From Lepidonotus clava (Eukaryota; Annelida; Polychaeta; Phyllodocida; Polynoidae), in assembly GCA_936440205.1 (NCBI GenBank), contig OW387148.1, positions 36,553,003-36,617,002 of the forward strand: a DNA stretch of 64,000 bases, written 5' to 3'. The notes below the pieces were generated by a model that had not been told where the DNA came from, did no database searches, and saw only the letters and a program-made list of their open reading frames with translations. Position numbers and translations under genes: made by a program. Positions 10,101-20,045 of the stretch are shown here, in pieces. How positions within the stretch are numbered: the first letter of the stretch is position 1; every line of letters starts with the position of its first letter.

Positions 10101-13100
10101 GCGAATCACCCTCCCTGCTAGAAATAATAGCCTATGCTGAGGTGTCAATGTGGCAGAGTGAAGCTCCCGACCACCAGAGGGGGAAGGGAGGGGTGGAGGG
10201 GGAGAGGGGAGGGGACTGATGTAACCAACAATTGATATAAGGTAAGATCGACCAAACTTGTAACACCTGCCCCTATGAACTTAACGGTCTATGGTTTGAT
10301 CGTGGGCTGTGCACATCAAATGTCAAACTTTTCATAAATTCAATATTGGTGACACTCCATGGGAAATCCAAGCTTATTGCAGGTATAGATAAGCTTGGAT
10401 TTCCCATGGAATGTCACACTGGGTGTTCTTGGCAATATATTTGAGCAACAAATCAGCAACTGTACATTATTTGAGAGTGCCAGTGCATTATCTGAGGCCA
10501 CCAGTGCATTATCACAGTAGCAGTTCATTATCACCTGAGAATGCACTGCTAGAACAAAGGAAATCCGAGTGAGAGTGGTTTATGAGGTGGATTCAAGGTC
10601 TACAGCAGTACCCTGTGAGCCCACTGAGGGCACAGCGAGGGTATAAGGGTTAGGATTAGGTGGAAATAGCGGTGGTCGTGGAGGGGGGTAAATACGTCTG
10701 TGGGAAGCAGGCCTCAGGAGGGAAAGACCTCTGCCAGTCCTCTACCCACCCAGACTTAAACCCCTCAGGAGGGAAAGACCTCTGGCAGTTCTCTACCCAC
10801 CTAGACTTAAACCCCTCTGGAGGGAAAGACCTCGGCCAGTTCTCTACCCACCCAGACTTAAACCCCTCAGGAGGGAAAGACCTCGGCCAGTTCTCAACCC
10901 ACCCAGACTTAAACCCCTCAGGAGGGAAAGACCTCTGCCAGTTCTCTACCCACCCAGACTTAAACCCCTCAGGAGGGAAAGACCTCGGCCAGTTCTCTAC
11001 CCACCCAGACTTAAACCCCTCAGGAGGGAAAGACCTCGGCCAGTTCTCTACCCACCCAGACTTAAACCCCTCAGGAGGGAAGGACCTTGGCCAGTTCTCT
11101 ACCCACCCAGAACTAAACCCCTCAGGAGGGAAAGACCTCGGCCAGTTCTCTACCCACCCAGACTTAAACCCCTCAGGAGGGACAGACCTCGGCCAGTTCT
11201 CTACCCACCCAGACTTAAACCCCTCAGGAGGGAAAGACCTCTGTCAGTTCTCTACCCACCCAGACTTAAACCCCTCAGGAGGGAAAGACCTCTGCCAGTT
11301 CTCTACCCACCCAGACCTAAACCCCTCAGGAGGGAAAGACCTCGGCCAGTTCTCTACCCACCCAGACCTAAACCCCTCAGGAGGGAAAGACCTCAGCCAG
11401 TTCTCTACCCACCCAGACTTAAACCCCTCAGGAGGGAAAGACCTCAGCCAGTTCTCTACCCACCCAGACTTAAACCCCTCAGGAGGGAAAGACCTCGACC
11501 AGTTCTCTACCCACCCAGACTTAAACCCCTCAGGAGGGAAAGACCTCGGCCAGTTCTCTACCCACCCAGACTTAAACCCCTCAGGAGGGAAAGACCTCTG
11601 CCAGTTCTCTACCCACCCAGACTTAAACCCCTCAGGAGGGAAAGACCTCTGCCAGTTCTTTACCCACCCAGACTTAAACCCCTCAGGAGGGACAGACCTC
11701 GGCCAGCTCTCTACCCACCCAGACTTAAACCCCTCAGGAGGGAAAGACCTCGGCCAGTTCTCTACCCACCCAGACCTAAACCCCTCAGGAGGGAAAGACC
11801 TCTGCCAGTTCTCTACCCACCCAGACTTAAACCCCTCAGGAGGGAAAGACCTCGGCCAGTTCTCTACCCACCCAGACTTAAACCCCACAGGAGGGAAAGA
11901 CCTCGGCCAGTTCTCTACCCACCCAGACTTAAACCCCTCAGGAGGGAAAGACCTCTGCCAGTTCTCTACCCACCCAGACTTAAACCCCTCAGGAGGGAAA
12001 GACCTCTGCCAGTTCTCTACCCACCCAGACCTAAACCCCTCAGGAGGGAAAGACCTCTGCCAGTTCTCTACCCACCCAGACTTAAACCCCTCAGGAGGGA
12101 AAGACCTCTGCCAGTTCTCTACCCACCCAGACTTAAACCCCTCAGGAGGGAAAGACCTCTGCCAGTTCTCTACCCACCCAGACTTAAACCCCTCAGGAGG
12201 GAAAGACCTCTGCCAGTTCTCTACCCACCCAGACTTAAACCCCTCAGGAGGGAAAGACCTCGGCCAGTTCTCTACCCACCCAGACTTAAACCCCTCACCT
12301 TGAGGATGGTATTGAAAGGTCAGAATAAGTCAGTTTGAATCAACTATGTTTTTCTCATTGCCCTCAGACTAATATTGGATATACTGAATTTATTTCCATT
12401 ATGAAACATTCAGGATGCAGGCCACAAAGTATAAGATGATTGTTCCCTTGCAGGTGGTGCTGGCTGGACGTGTGGTGCACCCCTCTGTCAGACGGCGGGC
12501 TCCAGGCAGGGCGGGATCGCCGGGCACGGTCAATGAACACGTTTTACTTCCTCTTTGCACGATCCTGATGAATATTATTGCATCCAATGTCTAAATAAAG
12601 CTAAAAATGAATGGGTTTTTCCCATCGGTTCTTTTCTTGTAGTACCATTATCCCATATAGCAGATGCTAGTAAGAAGTCCTTATATTTTTATCATATGCT
12701 ATAATTTTAGAAATATTCTAAAAAAAATCAATTTGATAACATCTTGCTTATTGGAATTAAGTGCAGTGCTGATCTGTCACTAGATGTTCAAGGTTCACAT
12801 AATTATATAATTAAAATGTGATATAATATTATTAAGAAATTCACAAAAAGGTTACTGAAGGTTTCATGTGATTGAATTCATAATGCACAGGGTAAGTATT
12901 GGTAGAGTGCGTGTTTTTGGTATAATGCTCCTAACCATTTGTATCACTCACCCCTACATTGACTGTATTCACCCCTTCATTGGTATTTTTCATCCCTACA
13001 TTTGGTAAACAAACTTAGTACCGCCCACACACAGACACGCGAATACAATGTGTGTTCGTATGTATACATATAATTATGTTTCTAGCAGTAATAATAATTC

Positions 13101-16100
13101 TATACACCATGTTCCCCCGTGATAATGTGTCTTTGTGCCGGTCTCTCCTAGATGGCCGTCCCACCCCTCCCCGCCCAGGAGGCCCGCCCAGGAGGCCGGG
13201 ACCAGGCAGCAGGAAGGTTGTCGTACTGGTGGCTTTAGCGCCATCTGGTGGAAGAACATAATCGGTTATCAGTAAGATAAATCTAAAAGCTCTACAAGAT
13301 CCAAATTCTATTCATTTCCTTTGGTTTTTCTTATGGTCCCCATGAAAGTAATTCTTTAAAAACATTTATTAGTCTCCTTTTGCCTACACTACGCCCGGCC
13401 ATAGAGATATTTTGTATGTCTATGGCCCGGCGTAGATGTCTCTTTATTGACTTTTCTTTTATTCAAAATAATAGATTGGGTAATAGATTTTGGTCCAGAT
13501 CAAACCTAATTTATGCAAAAATAAATAGATAAATGATTAATTAAAAACAGTATACGCCACCCCTGTGCAGTGGCCGCATGTAGCATGTAGGTGAATAAAG
13601 CCGTACCAAGCCGTGTTGTCTCTCTGTTCGCGTGCGTCGTCGTCTCGTCTCGCCGGTGCTACCACGGTGACAGTGTCGTAGGACGGTACCAAAGCTTCCA
13701 ACCTCTCAACGCCTAGCAACCGACGCCGTAACCATGGTTACGGCGTCTCTGTGACGTCATCAAGACCCCCCTGTGCATTGGCTCGGTGGGCCAGAGCCCA
13801 GGGTGTGGGTCAGGTCTGTGCACCAACTACTGTATGCAATGTGCACCTCTTAGGTTGTACTTCGTCTCCAATGGTATGCAATGTATAGCACATGTGCTAT
13901 GCAGTGCGTACCTACTAAAGAATAAGTACGACCTATGTACACTGCGCATTGTGCACCGTCGGTGGTTCATAGACGAACCAACTCCAAGACAACGCCTCCT
14001 ATATGGAGACGTTACTTAAAAAACATTTCTGTGCTTGAAAATAAACTTTAATTCCAAATTCAAGAGACAAAAGATGGATACGTAATCTAGGTACCCTAGT
14101 TATTTGTCTTAGGACTTGAATCTCTCTCGTCGTGCGGAGCGGGGCGGGAGTCGCCCTGCCCGCCTGTACGTAGGGCTTGTAGCTTGTACCAGAGAGAGTT
14201 AAGTTTTAACTTGACTCTGTCTACCTGTACATTTATATACCCTGTACTGACTCTGCTCTCTGTCCTACTCCAGGGTCGACGACCACCACCCGGCCCCCCG
14301 TGACGCCCGGCCCCACGCCCAGCCCGGGTACGTACAGCACACTCACCCCAACCCATGCAGGGGCGGGGATACCACACCATCCGAACTTTCTCATTTTAAA
14401 TCAATGTTTCTACACTGTTATAATATGTTGCAATAACATCCATTACAACAAGCCCATCCCAAACTGGGCATACCCTAGGGTTGGACAAGGGTTTGAAAAA
14501 TAACGGTTTAAGTCATCCTTGATTCTAAAAGTTGGGATTACTATAATGATAAGCAAGAATTATATCATTCTATATCCTCAAGTATTGCTTCAACATTATG
14601 ATTTCTTAAATTTTATCAATTGGCAGATTTGCACATTTGCCATCCTATCAATATACTGTATTTCAGAGCATAATTGGGTTAGACGTTGGGCTGACAGGCT
14701 TTAACATTGGTTCCTATTTTGTAATATACAACTGTCCTCATGGAATAAGCATGGAGGCAATTTTGGAAATATTTCATAGTTAACCTCGATGTTGGTGTAA
14801 ACTGGGATGGGCTTTTTACAACATACAGATCGTGTTATTTACCTGAAAGTTTTGCTATGAATAAACGCAATAAAAAAAGTGATCTAAACCTAGACTATGG
14901 ACATTGTTAGAAACTCTTCTGGGGGCAGAATACAGAATGATATAAATCATAGGGCCGTGTATGGTCTGACTGTTTGTATTACACACCAATTATCGCTTTG
15001 TCTGAGAACGTTTAATAACATGAAGTATTGTTTATAATAACACAAAGAAAAGCTGACGCCTCCTCTGTCTGTGTACTTCCAGGCCGCGACCCATCGGGGG
15101 AGACCACCACCACACCACCAGGTGAGGCCACAGGTGCGACCTGCTCGACAGGTGCCACCCTGTGTGGGTCCCTAGAGACAGCCGACACCAGACCAGATTC
15201 AGAACATCACTTCCTCTAAAAAAAAAAAGCAATGGCCAGAAAGAGCAAGAATGGAATTGCAAAGTGAAACACTGGCCGAACGGAAACCACGCACAGCACA
15301 GCGGCCGACCACCCCATATGTGCACAGTCACGTCAACTAGATTTACCTTAGTTTGATTTACGTTTGAATAGATACAAATCTACAAATTGACTCCCTTCCG
15401 TTTGAAGTTAACATTTATACAGTAGGCTAAGTCATAACCATTTACATGAACATAAATAGTTTGTCATATTTCCTTAAAGTCATTTGAAATGTGTGTAGCT
15501 GTGCACTTTCACTTACCAACTTCCACATGTAGTCGGACATACACTTTTATGGTCAACTTTTGAGAAATACTGATAGGTGAATATTTTCAAATAATAAGTT
15601 CGTATTCTAAAACATAAATACAAATTAAAGGGAAATGCAGGGCATCGGGATTAGATCTAATTTTAGGGAATTCTGAGTAGAAAGGGATTTAAAATTGAAC
15701 TACCTATTTTGGCCCGACATACTGATACCAACTATCATAGTTTCTGTCCCGGATCTCCTGCACCGGAAGTGGTGAGGAGACGACCCCACGTGACGACCAG
15801 CACTTCCGGGGCCTACCTCCTCGTCCAACGGGTGAGGCCGTGAGAGTCCATTCTCGGGACGAGATGGACGAAGTGGCAGAGTGCCTTTAAACGTGGAAAG
15901 GGGCGAAGGGAATCCCTGAATTACACACACGTCGGCGGAGACAGTCGGGGAAAGGGCAGCGGAGGCCTCACAACATGAAGAAACAAATACAGAAAAAAAT
16001 GGACCCGTCTACACAGGAGCGCTGTATGAAGGCAGTTAGAAATAAACCATGTATAAGATAGACTAGGCTATATGGCGTTTAAAATGTAGGCCCGCTGAAT

Positions 16101-19100
16101 GCATGTACCTCAATAAAGCCCCACCCCGACCCGTGTTTTTGTGTTCGAAACGTGATGTGAAATTTGCCACTTGTCACAAAATACCCTCATTCTAGGAAAA
16201 AACCTTTTCTTTTTTGCAGATAACACAAGTCCCGGAACAACCGTCGGTGTAGGCAAGTGGCGTTCTTTAATCTCACCATTTCCCATACTCCTTAGTCGCA
16301 TCGGATTACACATGTAATATGATTACACGGGAATCTGAAGCGAGAAAGGAGTATGACCATTTCCCAAGTAAATGTGATGATTAGGGCTCTCCCGTTAAGT
16401 AGGTACACATCAATGGGGGGGGGGGAGGTATGAAATAATTAAAAAGTTGCTTACTTTCCTTTACACATCCAATGCGCATTAGCTCAATGGGTGGGAGAGG
16501 GATCTGCAGTATTTTTGAAAATATAAAATAACAGGTCCCTTATCAAGAGCACACTTATCTCTCAAGCAACTGAACCCGCATAGCTTTTCCAAGCGGTAGA
16601 AACCTTCCTTAACAAGTGCTCACCTTTGTTATGGGCCTCCCAGTTCCTGTTTACAATACCCTGGTCATTGTTTCGCCTATAAGAAGTTAGCCCCCCGTTT
16701 TGAAGTAGACCAAGCTGATGAATACGACGGTGCCGTTTAAGCCTTTCACCCCCGTTTCTCTGACTAATTTCCCCCTATCCGTGTTCCCAGTAAACATCCT
16801 GGAACTGTACATCATCATCCCGACGGTCGTCGGCATCGTCGTCATCCTCGTCGTCATCAACGTCGTCGTCTGCTACCTCTGCCGCAGGAAGAAAAAGAAA
16901 GGTGGGTTTAGAAATGCTGACGACTGAAAAGACTGTAAAAAAGAAATAGCAAATGGTCAGGTGTAATGATCTTTTCTAGATGGACGACTTGTTGTTTACA
17001 CTGAACGACTGATATGTTGTTTTCCGGATGATTCTGGGACATTATGGATGACATTTTCTAACGACAATCTTTCGGAACAATGGATTTAATTGCTTTTAAT
17101 TGTCTTGAAAAGAAATTGTAGGCAACTATCGTCCAACAATATTTAACAGGGTAAATAATTGGTTATTCGTAAATATTTTCATTTCTATAGTAATTTCATG
17201 TTGTTTGCCGCCATCTACAGATGTATTAAACACCGAATTGTTGTTTCCACTGAACAAGTCTGTCAATGACCACAAAAGAGATAGTGAATCTTCCACTGTT
17301 GTTCATGGTCCTTATAGCATGCAGCCGTCCGGTGGAACCGATATTAAATAGAGCGGTACGACGGGTGTTAGGCTGTAGACTGTAAACCTGGCATGAAACC
17401 TCATTCAACGTAGAATGTAAATGTGACGGACGATATAAACTATGTGATGGTAAAATGTAAAGATATAAAGTTTAGCAATTGGACGTGAGATCAAGATGAA
17501 GAATACATCGTAAAAATTAACAGGCCTTGTCCCATGTGCTTTAGCCTGGTACTTCTTAGTGGAATAGAAGGTATGGCGAAATGTAATGTACATCTATTTG
17601 AGTAATAGAAGGGTTAATGCTGATCTTTTAGTTAATTATTCATTGATGGTCCATCACGTCGGCAGTGGTGGACATAAATTGAAAATTCTGGGGGCCAGTT
17701 GGGCCCCTATAGCTTTCCAAACCTCGGGGCCCTCATCTAAATTTAGGAGCCCGCATACACTTTTTGAAAACACAAGGCTTATAATAAGTTATAACTTTAT
17801 CATTATTGTTTGTTTAGTACAAAAAGAGGAAGTATTATGAATTGGAAACGATGGTATCAACCAATTTTCTATTTTCTATTTTCAGATTTTCTATTCTAGA
17901 ATTTGTAGGATTTCTAGGGGCCAGTCGGGCCCCTAGGCCAGAAAGTGTAGAGGCCCGACCTGCTTTTTAAGGGCCTCGGGCCCCCAGTTATGTCCACCAC
18001 TGTCATCGCTGTAAGTTGGTTTTGGTGTTCCATCATATCGCTGTCAGCACCATGCCCCTTTTCACAGTTTAACGTCTCTTCTCTATGTGTCCGCAGCCAA
18101 GTCCCCGCCGCCCGCCACCCGCAAGAAGACCCGCCCCGCCAACCGCGACAACGGACGGAGTGAGTGGGATTTGAACATAATACCAATAACCATTGAGAGT
18201 AAAGACAGTCCCTTCTACTGCCTGAGGTCACTCGGGGCCGGAGGGCTACCCGAAGCCAGATATCGCTGATACAACAAACAGTCAGTAATCTGGGGGGGGG
18301 GGGGGGGGGGGGTGCCCCTTTTGCTCCCCCCCCCCCCCACCCGGATCTGCCACTAAACCTTAATAAACCGATAGCAGCCTCACACACACAACGGTTTGAT
18401 ATATAGTTACCTTGCCGTGACACAAAATTAGAAATTTCATAGCTTAGACTAACACAACCAGCAGTACTATTTTCTTCTAGATGAACTTCTCTCCCTAATT
18501 CGGGTTACACAACAATGAAATCATAAGCGTGTCTTTCATCCTAACATAAGATTATGTTTCCAGTCCTCACTTGTAACCTATTCAATGTCAGAATATCTTA
18601 TTCAAACGGTCTAATATTCTGAGTTATATTCCAGGTGTAAAACACCCTATTAGCCTTAATATGGGGCGGAGAGGGACAGTTTTCTGGAGAAACAAGAAAA
18701 ATATGACAATTAAAACGATTTAAGGATAGACACCAGTGGTGAAGGGGTCAACAGCGCGACTCTCTTCAATTAAAGATAGCATTCTGGTTCCTTATTGCGT
18801 TTCCATACATAACATATCATCAAATAATCAGTTTAAAAGGCGATCTATTGATAAGTCATGTGGACATACACAGAAAAGTATTTGTATGAGTGTTGCAAAG
18901 TGAAAAATCACATTTTTTATCTTAATTTTTTGAACATCAATAACTCGCTTAATATTTAACCAATAGTTTTGAAATTTAAGGTACATATTCCTTAAATGTA
19001 TTGGGAGGGAAGTGTTTCTCAGAATTTTGATATAGGTCCTAGTTCTTGTTTTATGAAATGTAAAAGTTGATGTTTAAAAAAATTCCTGAAAATGTTCATG

Positions 19101-20045
19101 TTTTTTTCCCGATTTTGGCCATAAAATGAAAACTAAGGCCTAGATAAAAAAAATCTGGGACACTCTTCTCTGCGTATGAATGTTATAATGTTGTGTGTCA
19201 AATCTGATTCATGTGGGTTAAATATTAAGCGAGAAATCCATGTTCAAAAAATAAAAGTGAAAAAATCAAATATAAATTGATTAATTCTCAATTTCTAGGT
19301 ACTTTAATATTTCATTTACATCAATAGATAGAGAAAAATATGAGCTTTTAAATGACGTATGACATGTTAGGATCAGAGCTATATTAAGAAATTCATGACT
19401 AGTTTCCTGAAAAGCCCTCCAACCACTGGTGTCTATCCTTAAAGTAATCATTACATCTGGAGTGAAAAGAAAAATTGTATCAAGTGAACAATATGTTTAT
19501 ACAAACACGTTAGATATTCATAGAGAGAAAAACTCGGAATAAGCATATTAATTTTCCTTTTAACAGCATACGAAAGGACGAATCCAGCGTTCAATGAAGA
19601 ACACAGCTACGACAAAATTAGGAAAGACGAGGTATGGAAAAGAAAATTGAAACTTATAAAATAATTTCTCTATAAAAAAAAAGTGTGATTAGTTTAATGA
19701 AATGATATTATTTATTGCAAAATTTGAATAACTAGTTACAGAAATGTAATTTTGTACAGTTTTGTCGCCTGGTGGATCATTGGCTCCCTGTAAGTACATA
19801 TCGGGCAATATTAATGGGGTACAGAATCATACTATTTGATTAAAAATAGGATTTATCGCACACAATGTTAATATTTCAAATATGGTACCCAACTATATCG
19901 TTGTAAATCTACCATTATGCTATGAAGCAGAATAAAAGACGCCTGTTCTTCAATCTTCTGTCCCCTTTTCATGTTTCAGACACAAGGGAGCTACCTGGAA
20001 ACCGGCGGCGAGTACGACTATATAACGCACGACGGGATAGAATAA
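7070..20045 (+). CDS. Single-pass membrane protein, 3' exons (Thr/Pro stalk, TM, tyrosine tail)
   Basis: Eight exons with matching phases splice to one frame: 7070-7159, 14274-14327, 15083-15121, 16220-16246, 16791-16901, 18097-18159, 19567-19631 and 19980-20045. The first four encode a mucin-like stalk rich in Thr, Pro, Ser and Gly (STTTTRPPVTPGPTPSP, RDPSGETTTTPP, NTSPGTTV). Exon five is the membrane helix (LYIIIPTVVGIVVILVVINV continuing VVCYLC) followed by the stop-transfer RRKKKK. Then come a Lys/Arg/Pro segment and a tail with NPAF, YDKI and YDYI motifs, of the kind bound by endocytic adaptors or SH2 domains. The protein ends DYITHDGIE. All junctions but the last are phase 1, typical of extracellular modular genes. 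The ectodomain and 5' end were not found and may lie left of the window, so the family cannot be named. A cell-adhesion or immune-type receptor is possible. Confidence 0.8.
8305..8390. repeat. Three consecutive short hairpins with CCCCGC loops
   Basis: Three imperfect or perfect inverted repeats follow one another: 8305-8323, 8341-8362 and 8369-8390. The last is perfect, with 9-base arms TTATTTCCC and GGGAAATAA around CGCA. All share CCCCGC at the centre. Their nature is unknown. They may be the end of a foldback element shared with the larger palindrome at 8711. Confidence 0.7.
8711..8853. repeat. 143-bp near-perfect palindrome
   Basis: Two arms of about 71 bases mirror each other around the A at 8782, in GGGCCT-A-AGGCCC. 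The outer ends are AGAACTAACC and GGTTAGTTCT. The arms share CAATAATTATT and CTCCGTGGGTCCGTGGGTC with only a few mismatches. There is no coding sequence and no clear target duplication. It is a cruciform-capable foldback element or a MITE without a loop. Confidence 0.92.
9617..9739. repeat. Hairpin element with arms of about 50 bases
   Basis: TAGTAGTGCATGGGGTGG on the left is mirrored on the right. The wider arms run GATAATGGAC... (from 9631) and ...GTCCATTATC (to 9728). Similarity continues outward to GGTATTATGTG and its partner near 9739. The loop is about 17 bases. Confidence 0.88.
10349..10417. repeat. Hairpin with 29-base arms
   Basis: Left arm 10349-10377 and right arm 10389-10417 are complementary except for about one mismatch (GTGACACTCC versus GGAATGTCAC). 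The shared core is CCATGGGAAATCCAAGCTTA and the loop is 11 bases. Confidence 0.92.
10711..12300. repeat. 51-bp minisatellite, about 31 units
   Basis: The unit is 51 bases, a multiple of three, so long frames stay open. One plus-strand frame runs 547 codons with a 17-residue repeat (GGKDLCQFSTHPDLNPS), and a second plus frame and a minus-strand frame are also open. Most variation falls in one codon (GGC, TGC, AGC or GAC) plus TTA/CTA and AAA/ACA changes. It sits in the first long intron of the membrane-protein gene with no clear splice sites at its edges. I call it non-coding, with a coding role not excluded. Confidence 0.9.
12454..12536 (+). CDS. Possible alternative terminal exon
   Basis: A strong acceptor (GTTCCCTTGCAG) ends at 12453. 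In phase 1, which fits the donor at 7159, the exon reads GAGWTCGAPLCQTAGSRQGG and stops at TGA 12534-12536. An AATAAA follows at 12594-12599. If used, it would end the protein before the membrane helix and give a soluble form. Composition is the only support for coding, and phase 0 is also open as far as TAA near 12590. Confidence 0.25.
12594..12599 (+). terminator. Candidate polyadenylation signal AATAAA
   Basis: The canonical hexamer lies 58 bases after the stop of the possible terminal exon at 12454-12536. A chance occurrence in A/T-rich intron sequence is equally possible. Confidence 0.25.
13238..13251 (-). promoter_or_regulatory. Candidate CTCF-binding core
   Basis: On the minus strand this reads CCACCAGATGGCGC. 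It fits the conserved bilaterian CTCF core CCASYAGRKGGCRS at every position, including the AGATGGCGC form preferred by insect CTCF. It lies in the first long intron of the membrane-protein gene. A partial match (TAGATGGCGGC, minus strand) occurs near 17209-17219. Single motifs of this length do arise by chance. Confidence 0.4.
13389..13435. repeat. Short hairpin
   Basis: The arms CTACGCCCGGCCATAGA and TCTATGGCCCGGCGTAG pair with one mismatch around a 13-base loop. It is one of several hairpins in this intron. Confidence 0.8.
13722..13747. repeat. Perfect 26-bp palindrome next to a CRE
   Basis: GACGCCGTAACCA is followed at once by its exact reverse complement. A perfect cAMP-response element, TGACGTCA, lies five bases downstream at 13752-13759. 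The region from 13620 to 13790 is CpG-rich. It could be a regulatory element or the core of a foldback element. Confidence 0.85.
13825..13960. repeat. Diverged palindrome centred on TAGCACATGTGCTA
   Basis: The two halves either side of about 13894 can be aligned as reverse complements with mismatches and small gaps (AGGTTGTACTT with AAGTACGACCT, TATGCAATG with CACTGCGTA). It looks like an older member of the foldback class seen at 8711. Confidence 0.5.
14274..14327 (+). CDS. Stalk exon 2 of the membrane-protein gene
   Basis: The acceptor is GTCCTACTCCAG and the donor G|GTACGT. It is 54 bases and phase 1 at both ends, so it can be skipped without a frameshift. It encodes STTTTRPPVTPGPTPSP, a likely O-glycosylated segment. 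Confidence 0.8.
15083..15121 (+). CDS. Stalk exon 3 (39-base microexon)
   Basis: The acceptor is GTGTACTTCCAG and the donor G|GTGAGG. It is phase 1 at both ends and encodes RDPSGETTTTPP. The composition is the same as in the neighbouring stalk exons. Confidence 0.8.
16220..16246 (+). CDS. Stalk exon 4 (27-base microexon)
   Basis: It follows a strong acceptor, CTTTTCTTTTTTGCAG. The donor G|GTGTAG is weak but gives phase 1, so the exon is symmetric and encodes NTSPGTTV. NTS is a possible N-glycosylation site. Confidence 0.65.
16791..16901 (+). CDS. Transmembrane exon of the membrane-protein gene
   Basis: The acceptor is CCGTGTTCCCAG and the donor AAAG|GTGGGT. It is 111 bases, phase 1 at both ends. 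It encodes NILELYIIIPTVVGIVVILV and on to VVCYLCRRKKKK: one hydrophobic helix of about 25 residues with cysteines and a basic stop-transfer cluster at its cytoplasmic edge. Third positions are almost all C or G, unlike the flanking introns. Confidence 0.92.
17663..18002. mobile_element. hAT-like MITE, about 340 bp
   Basis: Terminal inverted repeats CAGTGGTGGACATAA and its complement TTATGTCCACCACTG bound the element. Subterminal G/C-rich words (GGGGCCAGT, GGGCCCC) occur near both ends. CAGTGGTGG ends are usual for non-autonomous hAT elements. The expected 8-bp target duplication is not clean. It lies in the intron between the membrane exon and the next tail exon. Confidence 0.75.
18097..18159 (+). 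CDS. Juxtamembrane exon of the membrane-protein gene
   Basis: The acceptor is TATGTGTCCGCAG and the donor A|GTGAGT. It is 63 bases, phase 1 at both ends. It encodes AKSPPPATRKKTRPANRDNG, a basic Pro-containing cytoplasmic segment. Codons end in C or G. Confidence 0.85.
18292..18356. repeat. Poly-G/poly-C hairpin, remnant of a hAT-like end
   Basis: A run of about 19 G is followed by TGCCCC, a C run and GGATCTGCCACT. On the minus strand the end reads AGTGGCAGATCC, the start seen in many degraded non-autonomous hAT copies. Similar G-run debris occurs near 40878, 45530 and 47475. Confidence 0.45.
18724..19438. mobile_element. TTAA-type MITE, about 715 bp
   Basis: It is bounded by TTAA at 18720-18723 and 19439-19442. 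The inverted ends are GGATAGACACCAGTGGT and its exact complement. Inside is a second, longer inverted pair (around 18905-18962 and 19217-19265) sharing CTCGCTTAATATTTAACC, so the element can fold extensively. TTAA duplications point to the piggyBac or Kolobok superfamilies. There is no transposase. Confidence 0.85.
19567..19631 (+). CDS. Cytoplasmic-tail exon of the membrane-protein gene
   Basis: The acceptor is CCTTTTAACAG and the donor GAG|GTATGG. Phase 1 in, phase 0 out. It encodes TYERTNPAFNEEHSYDKIRK followed by DE. NPAF is an NPxF-type and YDKI a YxxPhi-type internalisation motif. Confidence 0.85.
19980..20045 (+). CDS. Last coding exon of the membrane-protein gene
   Basis: The acceptor CCTTTTCATGTTTCAG joins in phase 0. 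It encodes 21 residues including GEYDYITHDGIE, then TAA at 20043-20045. YDYI is a second YxxPhi motif close to the C-terminus. Confidence 0.88.
   Translation, partial: TQGSYLETGGEYDYITHDGIE

Noticed and set aside
10660-12303. 547-codon open frame through the 51-bp array as a real repetitive protein gene
   Set aside because: The unit length is a multiple of three and other frames, including one on the opposite strand, are open too. No promoter, signal peptide or splice context supports translation. Kept only as a finding.
15760-15840. Thr/Pro-containing frame ending in a GTGAGG donor as a further stalk exon
   Set aside because: No acceptor gives the phase required by the preceding exon, and an in-frame stop lies at the position a phase-1 start would need.
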